64,000 bases of DNA from Nocardia pneumoniae NBRC 100136 (GCF_000308755.1 NZ_BAGF01000032.1:1-64000); one strand, 5' to 3'; numbered from the stretch's first letter, positions 41,037-50,556 are shown. Notes: generated from the sequence alone by a model not told the origin. Program-made: numbers and translations.

Positions 41037-41348
41037 GGCGGCCAGGTCAGGAGGACGCCGGGTAGGCACTCCGGTCGGTTCGCCGCGAGGCGACGCTGGG
41101 GTGGGCCACCGGTCGCCGATGCAGAGCGCCGGACCATGCGGACGGGAACGATGCGCGCGCTCGAGCAGGTCAGCGGATGCCGCTGCTGGGCAGCAGGGTT
41201 GGCGGGTCCGGAGCGCTCAGCCGACGGCCGAGCAGGTAAGGGACGCTGGCTCCCCGGTTGAAGGCGCGGAACGATCGGCGACGACCGAGCAGGTCAGCGG
41301 AGGTGAGTCCGGACAACCGGACGGACAATGCGGTGATGCCTGTGCTGG
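41037..41348. repeat. Intergenic stretch with repeats resembling the bioQ 3' end
   Basis: No gene is supported in these 312 bases. The string CGAGCAGGT followed by CAGCGG or a variant occurs at 41162-41176, 41229-41240 and 41286-41300. The same two elements, in reverse order, form the end of bioQ (CAGCGG at its stop, CGAGCAGGT in its last codons). They look like degenerate partial duplications of the bioQ tail. Confidence 0.4.
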
Positions 41349-41933
41349 TCAGCGGGCGCCGGTGCCGAGCAGGTGGCGCACGCCCGCGACGAACAGTTGC
41401 AGACCGAAGTCGAAACGGGCTGTCGGGTCGGGGGTTTCCTCCAGCGGCGACGTGTCGTCGGGGAGGGCGCCCATCGAGTCCATCTGCATTCTCGACTGCT
41501 CGTCCACGGTCTGGCCCAGAACGTAGTAGAGCAGGGTGAATGCCGCGAGCTCGGCCTCGTGTCGCGGCATGCCCGCGCGAATCGCCGCGCTCACCAAGCG
41601 TTCCCGGCCCTTGCTCGTGGTGAGGCGGGAAGCGTATGTGGCCGAGACCAATTCGGCGCCGTCGCGGTAGGCCAGCAGGCAGTCGCGCAGGCGGTGGGCC
41701 AATTCGGTGATCTGGCCGGACCAGTCCTCGGCCTCGATCGGGTCCTCCATGGGAGCGAGGATCTTGTCCGCGACCGCGCCGAGCAACGCCTGCTTATTGG
41801 GGAAATGCCAGTACAGCGCGCCGGGTTGCACCTGAAGGGACCCGGCCAGCCTGCGCATGGTGAGGTCGGCGAGACCGTATCGATCCAGAATCGCGATGGC
41901 GCCGTCGACCACGTCCGCCCGGTGCAGCTGCAC
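41349..41933 (-). CDS. bioQ: TetR-family biotin regulator
   Basis: The 194-residue TetR protein has an N-terminal helix-turn-helix (residues 5-50: [20 protein letters not shown], then [20 protein letters not shown]) and a TetR_C ligand domain. It is divergent from bioB with a TGAAC-N3-GTTCA palindrome in the 104 bases between. Matching boxes precede bioA and bioF. In mycobacteria and corynebacteria BioQ is a TetR repressor of biotin genes acting at just such sites. The GTG start has GGAAGGA 7 bases upstream. It should repress itself and the three biotin operons. Confidence 0.88.
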   Translation of the reverse strand: MQLHRADVVDGAIAILDRYGLADLTMRRLAGSLQVQPGALYWHFPNKQALLGAVADKILAPMEDPIEAEDWSGQITELAHRLRDCLLAYRDGAELVSATYASRLTTSKGRERLVSAAIRAGMPRHEAELAAFTLLYYVLGQTVDEQSRMQMDSMGALPDDTSPLEETPDPTARFDFGLQLFVAGVRHLLGTGAR

Positions 41934-41984
41934 TCGAAGTCCTTCCCCGTCGTGCTTTGACTCACTCCTACCGCTACCCTAGCC

Positions 41985-41997
41985 TGAACACCGTTCA
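41985..41997. promoter_or_regulatory. BioQ box between bioQ and bioB
   Basis: The palindrome TGAAC-ACC-GTTCA sits between divergent start codons. Overlapping -10 type hexamers lie just left of it: TACCCT (41975-41980) for bioB and, on the minus strand, TAGGGT (41976-41981) for bioQ. One bound repressor could control both directions. Confidence 0.8.
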
Positions 41998-42037
41998 AGT
42001 TGCACGGCCACCTCGGCCGGACGAAGGGATTCGTGCA

Positions 42038-43051
42038 GTGACCCAGGCACCGGTAGACACCACCATCCTGTCGATCGCCCGCGAGCAGGTGCTAGAGCGC
42101 GGCGAGGGGCTGAACCAGGAACAGACCCTGGAGGTCCTGCGCCTGGGTGACGACCAACTGGAGGAGCTGCTCGCCCTGGCCCATGAGGTGCGGATGAAGT
42201 GGTGCGGTCCCGAGGTCGAGGTCGAGGGCATCATCAGCCTGAAGACCGGCGGCTGCCCCGAGGACTGCCACTTCTGCTCGCAGTCGGGCCTGTTCCAGTC
42301 GCCGGTGCGTGCGGCGTGGCTGGATATCCCCAGCCTGGTCGAGGCCGCCAAGCAGACCGCGAAGACCGGTGCCACCGAGTTCTGCATCGTCGCCGCTGTG
42401 CGCGGCCCGGACGAGCGCCTGATGGCCCAGGTCGCCGCGGGCGTGGAGGCGATCCGCAACGAGGTCGACATCCAGGTCGCCTGCTCGCTGGGCATGCTCA
42501 CCCAGGAGCAGGTCGACCAGCTGGCCGCGATGGGCGTGCACCGCTACAACCACAACCTGGAGACCTCCCGCTCCTACTTCCCGAACGTGGTCACCACGCA
42601 CACCTGGGAAGAGCGCTGGGACACCCTGCGCATGGTGCGCGAAGCGGGCATGGAGGTGTGCTGCGGCGGCATCCTCGGCATGGGCGAAACCCTGGAGCAG
42701 CGTGCCGAATTCGCCGCGAACCTGGCCGAACTCGAGCCCGACGAGGTGCCGCTGAACTTCCTCAACCCGCGGCCGGGCACCCCGTTCGGCGACCTCGAGG
42801 TGTTGCCCGCCGCCGACGCGCTGCGCGCCGTGGCCGCGTTCCGGCTCGCGCTGCCGCGCACCATGCTGCGTTTCGCCGGCGGCCGGGAGATCACCCTCGG
42901 CGATCTCGGCGCCAAGAAGGGCATTCTCGGCGGCATCAACGCCGTCATCGTCGGCAACTACCTGACCACCCTCGGCCGTCCCGCCGAGCAGGACCTGGAC
43001 CTGCTCGGCGAGCTGAAGATGCCGATCAAGGCGCTCAACGAAACGCTCTGA
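42038..43051 (+). CDS. bioB: Biotin synthase
   Basis: The 337-residue radical-SAM enzyme inserts sulfur into dethiobiotin. The SAM-cluster cysteines are C73, C77 and C80 in [10 protein letters not shown]. Further family motifs are [20 protein letters not shown], the cysteines in FCIVAAV and VACSLG, and RFAGGREI near the C-terminus. The GTG start has GAAGGG nine bases upstream and is chosen over a longer frame running back through the operator. The next gene encodes the biotin synthase auxiliary protein, as in mycobacteria. Confidence 0.96.
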   Translation: MTQAPVDTTILSIAREQVLERGEGLNQEQTLEVLRLGDDQLEELLALAHEVRMKWCGPEVEVEGIISLKTGGCPEDCHFCSQSGLFQSPVRAAWLDIPSLVEAAKQTAKTGATEFCIVAAVRGPDERLMAQVAAGVEAIRNEVDIQVACSLGMLTQEQVDQLAAMGVHRYNHNLETSRSYFPNVVTTHTWEERWDTLRMVREAGMEVCCGGILGMGETLEQRAEFAANLAELEPDEVPLNFLNPRPGTPFGDLEVLPAADALRAVAAFRLALPRTMLRFAGGREITLGDLGAKKGILGGINAVIVGNYLTTLGRPAEQDLDLLGELKMPIKALNETL

Positions 43052-43085
43052 CCCCGGCTCGGTTGCGAGGAAAGAGACCACGACC

Positions 43086-43313
43086 ATGGGTACTGTCATG
43101 GACATGGACGAGCGCTACAACCCGTTCACCGGCAAGCGGATCGTGCCGGGGCTCGACGACACGATTCCGGCGGCCGCCGCGCTGGGCCTGGAGCCGCCGC
43201 GCTTCTGCGAGCAGTGCGGTCGCCGCATGATCGTGCAGGTCAGCCCGGACGGCTGGTGGGCGAAATGCTCCCGGCACGGCGTGCTGAACTCCGCCGATCT
43301 GGAACGCCGCTAG
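43086..43313 (+). CDS. bsaP: Biotin synthase auxiliary protein
   Basis: This 75-residue protein begins with [13 protein letters not shown], has [15 protein letters not shown] with C41 and C44, and WWAKCSRHG with C61 and nearby H64, a metal- or iron-sulfur-binding pattern. It lies 34 bases after bioB, in the position of M. tuberculosis Rv1590, which I recall being reported as an auxiliary protein (BsaP) needed for biotin synthase turnover in mycobacteria. The annotated ATG follows a GAGGAAAGAG site; later ATG codons at residues 5 and 7 are alternatives. Confidence 0.82.
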   Translation: MGTVMDMDERYNPFTGKRIVPGLDDTIPAAAALGLEPPRFCEQCGRRMIVQVSPDGWWAKCSRHGVLNSADLERR

Positions 43314-43975
43314 TGGTGTCGGCGCTGTCCCCGGGCGGGCTGCGGAGCGAGGTGCGTGCCGCGGCGGCGGTCGCCGTGGCGGTGGTGGCGGCGAGCGCGA
43401 TCGGCGGTATCGGATGGGGGCTGCTGGCGCCCACCGAGCGGCTGCTCGTGGTCGAGCCGGGTCGCGGAGTCGCGCTGACCGGCGAAAGCGCGCACCAGTT
43501 CGACGCGCTGGCGATGTTCGTGCTCGCGGGTGCGGTGCTCGGCCTGTTGTCGGCCATCGCCGCGTGGCGGTGGCGTTCCGCGCGCGGACCGCTGCTGCAG
43601 ATCGGTTTGCTGATCGGCTCCGGTGTTGGCGCCGCGGTGATGGCGCGAGTCGGCGAACAGGTCGCCGAATGGCTGCATCCGCGCCCGCACGACCCGCCGG
43701 TCGGCCAGATCATCGCGCTGCCCATCGAGGTGGGCAGCGCGCTCGCGCTGATCGTGCAGCCGCTGATCGCGTCGTTCGTCCTGCTGTTCCTCGCCGCGCT
43801 GAACACGTCGGAAGATCTCGGTACCGGCCGCGGCCGACGCAAGAGCGAATCCTTCGATACCACAGGCACTTTCACGCCTTATACCGACGCTGCGCATAGG
43901 GGAGAGCTACCCTATCGCGGCTACGAGCCCGCCGCCGACGAACATTCACTGCCCGCGTCCCACCCACGGCACTGA
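43313..43975 (+). CDS. DUF2567 membrane protein
   Basis: The 220-residue protein has four membrane segments (about residues 15-35, 62-82, 95-115 and 145-165) and a hydrophilic C-terminal tail rich in Asp/Glu/Tyr. It matches the actinobacterial DUF2567 layout (WGLLAPTERLLVVEPGRG early). It corresponds in position to Rv1591 of M. tuberculosis, downstream of the BioB auxiliary gene. Its GTG overlaps the bsaP stop by 1 base, so it belongs to the bioB operon. The function is unknown; a second GTG one codon later is an alternative start. Confidence 0.8.
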   Translation: MVSALSPGGLRSEVRAAAAVAVAVVAASAIGGIGWGLLAPTERLLVVEPGRGVALTGESAHQFDALAMFVLAGAVLGLLSAIAAWRWRSARGPLLQIGLLIGSGVGAAVMARVGEQVAEWLHPRPHDPPVGQIIALPIEVGSALALIVQPLIASFVLLFLAALNTSEDLGTGRGRRKSESFDTTGTFTPYTDAAHRGELPYRGYEPAADEHSLPASHPRH

Positions 43976-43998
43976 CGCGCGTTGCCGCGACACGACTT

Positions 43999-44065
43999 CA
44001 TGATCAACGGCACATGAGCGAGGGCTCTTCTCGCGAAACGCCGCAGCCATGTGCCGTTGATCATG
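43999..44065. terminator. Long nested inverted repeat between convergent genes
   Basis: Arms at 43999-44016 (CATGATCAACGGCACATG) and 44048-44065 are perfect 18-bp inverted copies around a 31-base loop. Inside it, GCGAG (44018-44022) and CTCGC (44030-44034) form a second stem with a 7-base loop. It lies between the DUF2567 stop and the Uma2-like gene stop and could terminate both transcripts. The length and perfection of the arms also suggest a repeat element. Confidence 0.6.
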
Positions 44066-44087
44066 GTCTGGTCGGCGTCGGAAGGTA

Positions 44088-44750
44088 TCAGTAGTCGAGG
44101 TCGGACCAGGGGATGCGGATGGGGAACGGGAAGTCGATGTGGATGCCGTCGGTGGTCGCTGGGGTCCACTCGTCGGCCAGGAGATAGTTCGTTGGGTGCA
44201 GCGGCCGGACCCCAGCCGGAAGTTGGCCGTGGCCTGTCTCCAGCGCGTAGGCGCGGACGATCTCGATTCCGCGCGGATCGCGTGCCAGCCTGACCTCCCA
44301 GTACCACGGAATACCGGCGTCGGCGTATCGGGCCTTCTCGGCTTCGACATCCTTCGGTGTGTTCGATGGCGACAGGACTTCGCCCGCGAGTAGAACATCG
44401 CGCGCTCTGATGTCCTGGTATTCGGCTTCGAGGCAGCGGTAGACGAGGAAATCGGGAGTCACGAAGTCGGATTTACCGTTGGATCCCAGGAAGACATTCG
44501 TTTCCGTGGAGACTCGGAAACACCGCTCGCGGTGCTGGGACATTGCTTCGCGCGCCTGTTGTCGGAGGGTGCTCCAGAGCAGGTTCGTGTAGTCCTGGTG
44601 CTCGGCGGGACCGCGCCGGACCCAGACGACGCGGCCGTCCCAGAGCTCGATCTGGGAGGCGATCTCCTCCGGCAGGCGCTCGAGTTCCTCCCAGGTCATG
44701 TACTCGGGAAGCTCCGGCCGATCTACTCGCGGCGTGGACATGCCGCTCAT
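44088..44750 (-). CDS. Uma2/DUF820 restriction-endonuclease-fold protein
   Basis: The 220-residue protein has the Uma2 layout: EYMTWEELERLPEEIASQ-like N-terminus, IELWDGRVVWVRRG, then the PD-(D/E)XK core with VTPDFLVYR and EVLSPSNTPKDVEAEKARYADAGIPWYWEV in two parts. These are expanded in Actinobacteria and Cyanobacteria and are suspected nucleases without known physiological role. The conserved D (in TPDFLV) and E (in GEVLSPS) are present. An ATG three codons inside is an alternative start. Confidence 0.8.
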   Translation of the reverse strand: MSGMSTPRVDRPELPEYMTWEELERLPEEIASQIELWDGRVVWVRRGPAEHQDYTNLLWSTLRQQAREAMSQHRERCFRVSTETNVFLGSNGKSDFVTPDFLVYRCLEAEYQDIRARDVLLAGEVLSPSNTPKDVEAEKARYADAGIPWYWEVRLARDPRGIEIVRAYALETGHGQLPAGVRPLHPTNYLLADEWTPATTDGIHIDFPFPIRIPWSDLDY

Positions 44751-44934
44751 GGTAGTCGGATAAGGCGCCGAAGAACGTCGCTCCGACCCTCGCCCGCGCG
44801 GTCTGCCGCCCCAGCGTGCCCGGACGAGATCAAGGAGGGATGGTCGATACGGCACCACGTTTCGTGCAGGTCCGGGCGACGAGCCGAACCTGCGCCGGGT
44901 CGGTGCGGCGGCAGACCCGGCGCGGCGGCCGCGC

Positions 44935-45693
44935 TCAGGATGGTGGCCGCAGTGCCGCGAATTCGTCCGTGACGCGCAGACCGGAGTCGGTGAAGCGGTA
45001 GACGGCGGCGGGGCGGCCGCCCGCGCGGCCGGGGGCGGCGGTGGCGCCGGTGGGGGTGATCACCTTGCGGCGGGAAAGGACCCGCTGGAGGTTCGTGGTG
45101 TCCACGTCGTAACCCAATGCAGCGCAATAGATTTCGCGCAAGGTTGACATCGTGAACCGCTCGGGGGCCAGCGCGAAGGCGATGTTGGTGTAGGACAGCT
45201 TCGCGGCCAAGCGGGTGCGGGCGTGGTCGACCACGGTGCGGTGGTCGAAGGACATGTCCGGCAGCGCGGAGACCGGATGCCAGGCGGTGTCCGGCGGTAG
45301 CCGCGGGTCGGCGGTGAGCGGCACCAGGCCGAGGTAGGCCGAGGCGATGCGCCGCGGGCTCGGCACCCGGTCGGGGGCGCTGAACACGGAGAGCTGTTCG
45401 AGATGGGCCAGCTCGCGCACGTCGACCTTCTCGGCGAGCTGGCGGCGTGCGGAGGTGTCGAGGTCCTCGTCGTCACCGAGCCGGCCGCCGGGCAGCGACC
45501 AGGTGCCCTTCTGTGGGTCCAGTGCGCGTTCCCACAGCAACACCGCCAGTTCGGTTCGCTGGTCGGGTGGGCAACGTCGCAGCACGTCTTCCGTGCGGTC
45601 CGCGGAGCTTCTAGCTGCGGTGATGTCGGCAGGGAAGCGGCGAACCTGGAACACCGCGGTGAGTGATTCGTGGATGGTGCTACTATGGGGCAC
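44935..45693 (-). CDS. nrtR: NrtR-type Nudix-related regulator of NAD synthesis
   Basis: The 252-residue protein has an N-terminal Nudix domain (residues 10-150) and a C-terminal winged helix (about 165-250: FTMSTLREIYCAALGYDVDT, then NLQRVLSRRKVI). The Nudix box (residues 70-92) is degenerate: the catalytic glutamates are replaced (RRQLAEKV), so it likely senses rather than hydrolyses ADP-ribose-like ligands. It is divergent from nadABC with a perfect 8-bp-arm palindrome between. The GTG start is preceded directly by that palindrome and a TATAAT, fitting a leaderless mRNA; a longer frame would cross the operator. Related mycobacterial proteins (Rv1593c position) repress nadABC. Confidence 0.85.
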   Translation of the reverse strand: MPHSSTIHESLTAVFQVRRFPADITAARSSADRTEDVLRRCPPDQRTELAVLLWERALDPQKGTWSLPGGRLGDDEDLDTSARRQLAEKVDVRELAHLEQLSVFSAPDRVPSPRRIASAYLGLVPLTADPRLPPDTAWHPVSALPDMSFDHRTVVDHARTRLAAKLSYTNIAFALAPERFTMSTLREIYCAALGYDVDTTNLQRVLSRRKVITPTGATAAPGRAGGRPAAVYRFTDSGLRVTDEFAALRPPS

Positions 45694-45716
45694 GTTTTCG
45701 ATTATAAGTCGAAAAC
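45694..45716. promoter_or_regulatory. NrtR operator with overlapping bidirectional promoter
   Basis: GTTTTCGA-N7-TCGAAAAC is a perfect palindrome with 8-bp arms. On the minus strand the spacer contributes TATAAT (45701-45706), a consensus -10, whose transcript start would fall on the nrtR GTG at 45693. On the plus strand, TATAAG (45703-45708) could be the -10 for nadA, giving a leader of about 55 bases. Confidence 0.75.
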
Positions 45717-45770
45717 CTGGTTTGGTGCGAATCGGCGCGGTAGCCGACCGCACGAGGAAGGGAGCCATCC

Positions 45771-46814
<1,044 letters not shown>

Positions 46815-46875
46815 GTTTCATCGGGGTGGCCGGTCCGGCTGATTCGCGGGTCGGCGGACAGAGAGGCACGGGCCG

Positions 46876-48447
46876 ATGACATCCCGGCTTTCGATCGACT
46901 GGGAGGCCGAGGCGGACCTGGTCGTGATCGGCGGCGGCGTCGCGGGGCTGACCGCGGCGCGCACCGCGTCACTGCGTGGCCTGCGGGTGCTCACGCTCAG
47001 CAAAGGCGGTCCGACCGACACGTCCACCCAGTACGCCCAGGGCGGTATCGCGGTGGTGGCGCCGCATGGCGATTCGGTCGAATCGCACGTGCACGACACC
47101 GTGGAAGCGGGCGCGGGGCTGTGCGACGTGGACGCCGTGCGCTCGATCGTCGAGGGCGGCCGAGCCGCGGTGGCCGCGCTGACCGATCTCGGCGCGGTGT
47201 TCGACCTCGGCCGGGACGGCCAGATCTCCCGGACCAGGGAAGGCGGCCACAGCACCCGCCGGATCATCCACGCCGGCGGCGACGCGACCGGCGCCGAGGT
47301 GCAGCGGGCGCTGAACGAGGCCGGTCTGCCGGTGCTGTTCGGGGCCGCGGTGGGGCAGATCGTCACCGGGCGCGGCGGCGTCCAGGGTGTGGTCGCGGTG
47401 TCGGACAACGGGTTCGGCGTCGTCCACGCGCCTGCGGTGCTGCTGGCCACCGGCGGGCTCGGCCAGTTGTACGCGCTGAGCACCAATCCGCCCGGCGCCA
47501 CCGGCGACGGCATCGCGCTCGCGCTGTGGGCCGGTGCCGCGGTCGCCGATCTCGAGTTCGTGCAGTTCCATCCGACCGTGCTCTACACCCCCGGCGGGGT
47601 GGGACGCAGGCCGCTGATCAGCGAGGCGGTTCGCGGTGAAGGCGCGAGACTCGTCGATACCGAAGGCAATTCGGTGACCGAGGGGTTGCATCCGCGTGGC
47701 GATCTCGCGCCGCGCGATGTGGTCTCGCGCGCCATCGCCGCGCGCATGCGGGCACTCGGCACCGAGCACGTCTATCTCGACGCGCGCTCGATCGACCACT
47801 TCCCGCAACGGTTTCCGACGATCACCGCCTCCTGCCTCGCCGCGGGCATCGATCCGCGCGCGGACCTGATCCCGGTCGCACCCGCCGCGCACTATCAGTG
47901 CGGCGGGGTCGTCACCGATACCCACGGCCGCACCGGAGTGCCCGGCCTGTACGCGGCGGGTGAGGTGGCGCGCACCGGCCTGCACGGGGCGAACCGGTTG
48001 GCCTCCAACAGCTTGCTCGAGGGTTTGGTGGTCGGCGAGCGCGCTGGAGCCGCCGCGGCCGAGCGGCTCGGCGGGCGGGCGGGCGTCGCCGAGATCCCGG
48101 CGCGCGTCGCCGAGCATGCCGATCGCGACATCGTGCAGCGCTTGATGACCACGCACGCCTCGGTGGTCCGCGACGGTGCTGGTCTCGCCGAAGCGCTCAA
48201 ACGGCTCGACGACGTGGTCACCCGGCGCGACACGCTCACCGGCTCCGCACACCCGGTCGCCGGGATCGAGGACGCCGCCCTCACCCTGGCGGCGCGCACG
48301 CTTCTGCTGGCCGCCCTCGCCCGCACCGAAAGCCGCGGCTGTCACACCCGCTCGGACCACCCGGATCTCGTGGCCGGACTCCGCCGCGGCCTCCCGATCC
48401 GGTTGAACGACGAGGGCGCCCCCGAATTCCTAGCACCCATTCCCTGA
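46876..48447 (+). CDS. nadB: L-aspartate oxidase
   Basis: The 523-residue flavoprotein oxidises aspartate to iminoaspartate for NadA. It has an FAD-binding VIGGGVAGLTAARTA (residues 17-31), TDTSTQYAQGGIA, VQFHPTVLYTPGG with the substrate-site histidine, GLYAAGEVARTGLHGANRLASN in two parts, and a C-terminal ESRGCHTRSDHP like the succinate-dehydrogenase-type family. It follows nadA by 61 bases and precedes nadC by 65 on the same strand. Confidence 0.95.
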   Translation: MTSRLSIDWEAEADLVVIGGGVAGLTAARTASLRGLRVLTLSKGGPTDTSTQYAQGGIAVVAPHGDSVESHVHDTVEAGAGLCDVDAVRSIVEGGRAAVAALTDLGAVFDLGRDGQISRTREGGHSTRRIIHAGGDATGAEVQRALNEAGLPVLFGAAVGQIVTGRGGVQGVVAVSDNGFGVVHAPAVLLATGGLGQLYALSTNPPGATGDGIALALWAGAAVADLEFVQFHPTVLYTPGGVGRRPLISEAVRGEGARLVDTEGNSVTEGLHPRGDLAPRDVVSRAIAARMRALGTEHVYLDARSIDHFPQRFPTITASCLAAGIDPRADLIPVAPAAHYQCGGVVTDTHGRTGVPGLYAAGEVARTGLHGANRLASNSLLEGLVVGERAGAAAAERLGGRAGVAEIPARVAEHADRDIVQRLMTTHASVVRDGAGLAEALKRLDDVVTRRDTLTGSAHPVAGIEDAALTLAARTLLLAALARTESRGCHTRSDHPDLVAGLRRGLPIRLNDEGAPEFLAPIP

Positions 48448-48512
48448 ACACAGCCGTCGAGCAGGACCTTCGGAATCCATCGTGTCCGGCTCGGCGAGAG
48501 AGGAGCGCTCCG

Positions 48513-49373
48513 ATGGCGCTGGACGCCGGTCTGGATCGTGACGAGGTACTGCGGATCATCCGCGCCGCGCTGGACGAGGATCTGCGCTACGGCCCGGATG
48601 TCACCACGGTGGCCACCGTGCCCGCCGACGCGGTCGTGAAGGCGTCGGTGGTGTCGCGGCAGCCGGGTACCGTCGCGGGGCTCGACGCCGGGCTGCTCGT
48701 GCTCGATGAGGTGATCGGCGCGGGCGAGTACGAGGTCACCGAGCGCGTGGCCGACGGAACCCGGGTGACGCCGAACCAGTCCGTGTTGACCGTGCTCGCG
48801 CCGACCCGCGGCCTGCTCACCGCCGAGCGCACCATGCTCAACCTGGTGTGCCATCTCTCCGGCATCGCCACCGCGACGGCCGCCTGGGTCGACGCGGTCG
48901 CGGGCACCCGGTGCCGCATCCGCGACAGCCGCAAGACGTTGCCCGGGCTGCGCGCGCTGCAGAAGTACGCCGTCCGCGTCGGCGGCGGCGTCAATCACCG
49001 CATGGGTCTCGGCGACGCCGCCCTGATCAAGGACAACCATGTGGTCGCGGCGGGCTCGGTCGTCGAGGCGCTGCGCGCGGTCCGCGCCACTGCCCCCGGC
49101 CTCCCCTGCGAAGTCGAAGTCGACAGCCTCGACCAGCTCGACGCCGTGCTCGCGGAAAACGTGGAACTCGTCCTGCTGGACAACTTCCCGCTCTGGCAGA
49201 CCCAGGCCGCGGTGCAACGCCGCAACGCCACGGCGCCGGCAACAAAACTGGAATCCTCCGGCGGCCTGACCCTCGACGTCGCCGCCGACTACGCCCGCAC
49301 CGGCGTCGACTACCTCGCCGTCGGCGCGCTCACCCACTCGGTCCACGTCCTCGACCTCGGGCTGGACATGTAG
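48513..49373 (+). CDS. nadC: Nicotinate-nucleotide pyrophosphorylase (carboxylating)
   Basis: The 286-residue enzyme converts quinolinate and PRPP to nicotinate mononucleotide. Motifs include EDLRYGPDVTT, LNLVCHLSGIAT near residue 110, RDSRKTLPGLRALQKYAV, GGGVNHRMGLGDAALIKDNH and the C-terminal VDYLAVGALTHSVHVLDLGL. A GAGAGGAGCG ribosome binding site precedes the ATG. It ends the nadABC operon, 4 bases from the stop of a convergent gene. Confidence 0.95.
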   Translation: MALDAGLDRDEVLRIIRAALDEDLRYGPDVTTVATVPADAVVKASVVSRQPGTVAGLDAGLLVLDEVIGAGEYEVTERVADGTRVTPNQSVLTVLAPTRGLLTAERTMLNLVCHLSGIATATAAWVDAVAGTRCRIRDSRKTLPGLRALQKYAVRVGGGVNHRMGLGDAALIKDNHVVAAGSVVEALRAVRATAPGLPCEVEVDSLDQLDAVLAENVELVLLDNFPLWQTQAAVQRRNATAPATKLESSGGLTLDVAADYARTGVDYLAVGALTHSVHVLDLGLDM

Positions 49374-49377
49374 GCGA

Positions 49378-50556
49378 TCAGGCGGTGAGTTCGCGTTCCA
49401 GCGGTGTCCGGAATCGCGGAATGGCGCGTACCTCGCCGAACCAGTGGGTGGTTCGCTTGGCTTGCGCGGCGATCAGCGATTCGGCGTCTGTGCCGATGTC
49501 CTCGAGCAGGCGGTAGACGATCTTGCCGTCTTTGCGCTGCGCCCAGCCGCCGACGATGCGCCCGTTCCACCAGACCGTCGGGCCGATATTGCCGTTGCGG
49601 TCGAACAGGCTCGGTCCGTGCGGGCCGAGAAACCAGTCCCGTGCCTGCCAGCCCATCGGGGTGGGGTCGAGCGCGGGCAGCAGCGCCGCCCATGGTTCCG
49701 GGGCCGCGACGGGCTCGAGATCGTCGGCGAGCAGCACACCGGTGACGCCGTCCAGGTCGACTTCGACCAGGTCGAGCGCGCCGAGCGCCGCGCGGACCTC
49801 GCCCAGCGTCCAGCCGGTCCACCACTTGATGTCGGACACCGGCGCCGGGCCGAAGGCACGCAACCAGCGCCGGACCAGCTCGACACGGGCCTCCGCGGCG
49901 GACATCGCCGCGACACCGTCCGGCAACCACGATTCGATCGGCGCCCAAGTGTACTGGCTGCTGGTCCAGCCGCCGTTCGGCCTGCCGCGCACGATGCGGC
50001 CCTCGCAGCCCAGCGTCACCAGCACCCAGGTGGTGATGTTCGTCGGCTTCGAATACGCCTTGTCCGGCGCGATATTCACCTGCGTGCGCAGCCGGGGGAC
50101 GTCCTTGCTCAGCTGCGCGCCGGTCGCCGATCCCCGCTCCAGCAGCGCCTTGTGCGTCTCGGCTTCCACCTCGGCGAGCCAGCCCTGCACGTCGCCGTCG
50201 CCGACGCCCGCCTGCGCGAGGTACTTGCCGTAGGTGCGACGCTGCTTGTGCGCCAGCGCATCCGCGCACGACGCCTGCAGGATCGGGACCAGGTCGACCG
50301 GCACGACGAACATGGTGCGGCGCATCGCCAGCATGCGCAGCAGGGACCGGTCCTCGTAGAGTGCCCGCTCGACATCCGCCGGGGCGAGGCCGTCGCCGCG
50401 CGCCGCGACCGAAAGGAAGACGGTGGCCGGATCGGTCGCGTGCAGCGCCACGACCGACTTGGCGATCTCGGCGATCTCGGCGGACCGTTCCGAAGTCGCG
50501 AGCCGGTGCCGCACCGCCAACCGGGCGCGCCGCTCGGCGGTATCAATCGAACGCAT
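49378..50556 (-). CDS. Winged-helix DNA-binding protein, HTH_42/YcaQ-like
   Basis: The 392-residue protein belongs to the winged helix DNA-binding domain family (HTH_42) that includes AlkX/YcaQ and AlkZ DNA glycosylases: LHATDPATVFLSVAARG, YEDRSLLRMLAMRRTMFVVP, then FGPAPVSDIKWWTGW and a C-terminal DFFLG-like RDWFLGPHGPSLFDRNGNIG. A glycosylase role in DNA crosslink or alkyl repair is possible from the family, not shown. The start was chosen because TACGAT lies 6 bases upstream and the longer open frame is unlike the family. It is divergent from a UbiE-type methyltransferase. Confidence 0.8.
   Translation of the reverse strand: MRSIDTAERRARLAVRHRLATSERSAEIAEIAKSVVALHATDPATVFLSVAARGDGLAPADVERALYEDRSLLRMLAMRRTMFVVPVDLVPILQASCADALAHKQRRTYGKYLAQAGVGDGDVQGWLAEVEAETHKALLERGSATGAQLSKDVPRLRTQVNIAPDKAYSKPTNITTWVLVTLGCEGRIVRGRPNGGWTSSQYTWAPIESWLPDGVAAMSAAEARVELVRRWLRAFGPAPVSDIKWWTGWTLGEVRAALGALDLVEVDLDGVTGVLLADDLEPVAAPEPWAALLPALDPTPMGWQARDWFLGPHGPSLFDRNGNIGPTVWWNGRIVGGWAQRKDGKIVYRLLEDIGTDAESLIAAQAKRTTHWFGEVRAIPRFRTPLERELTA

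Noticed and set aside
31260..41348. Integrated prophage or conjugative element as a whole
   Set aside because: Apart from the orphan VirB6-like gene there is no integrase, relaxase, capsid or tRNA site; the other genes are ordinary metabolic or transport genes.
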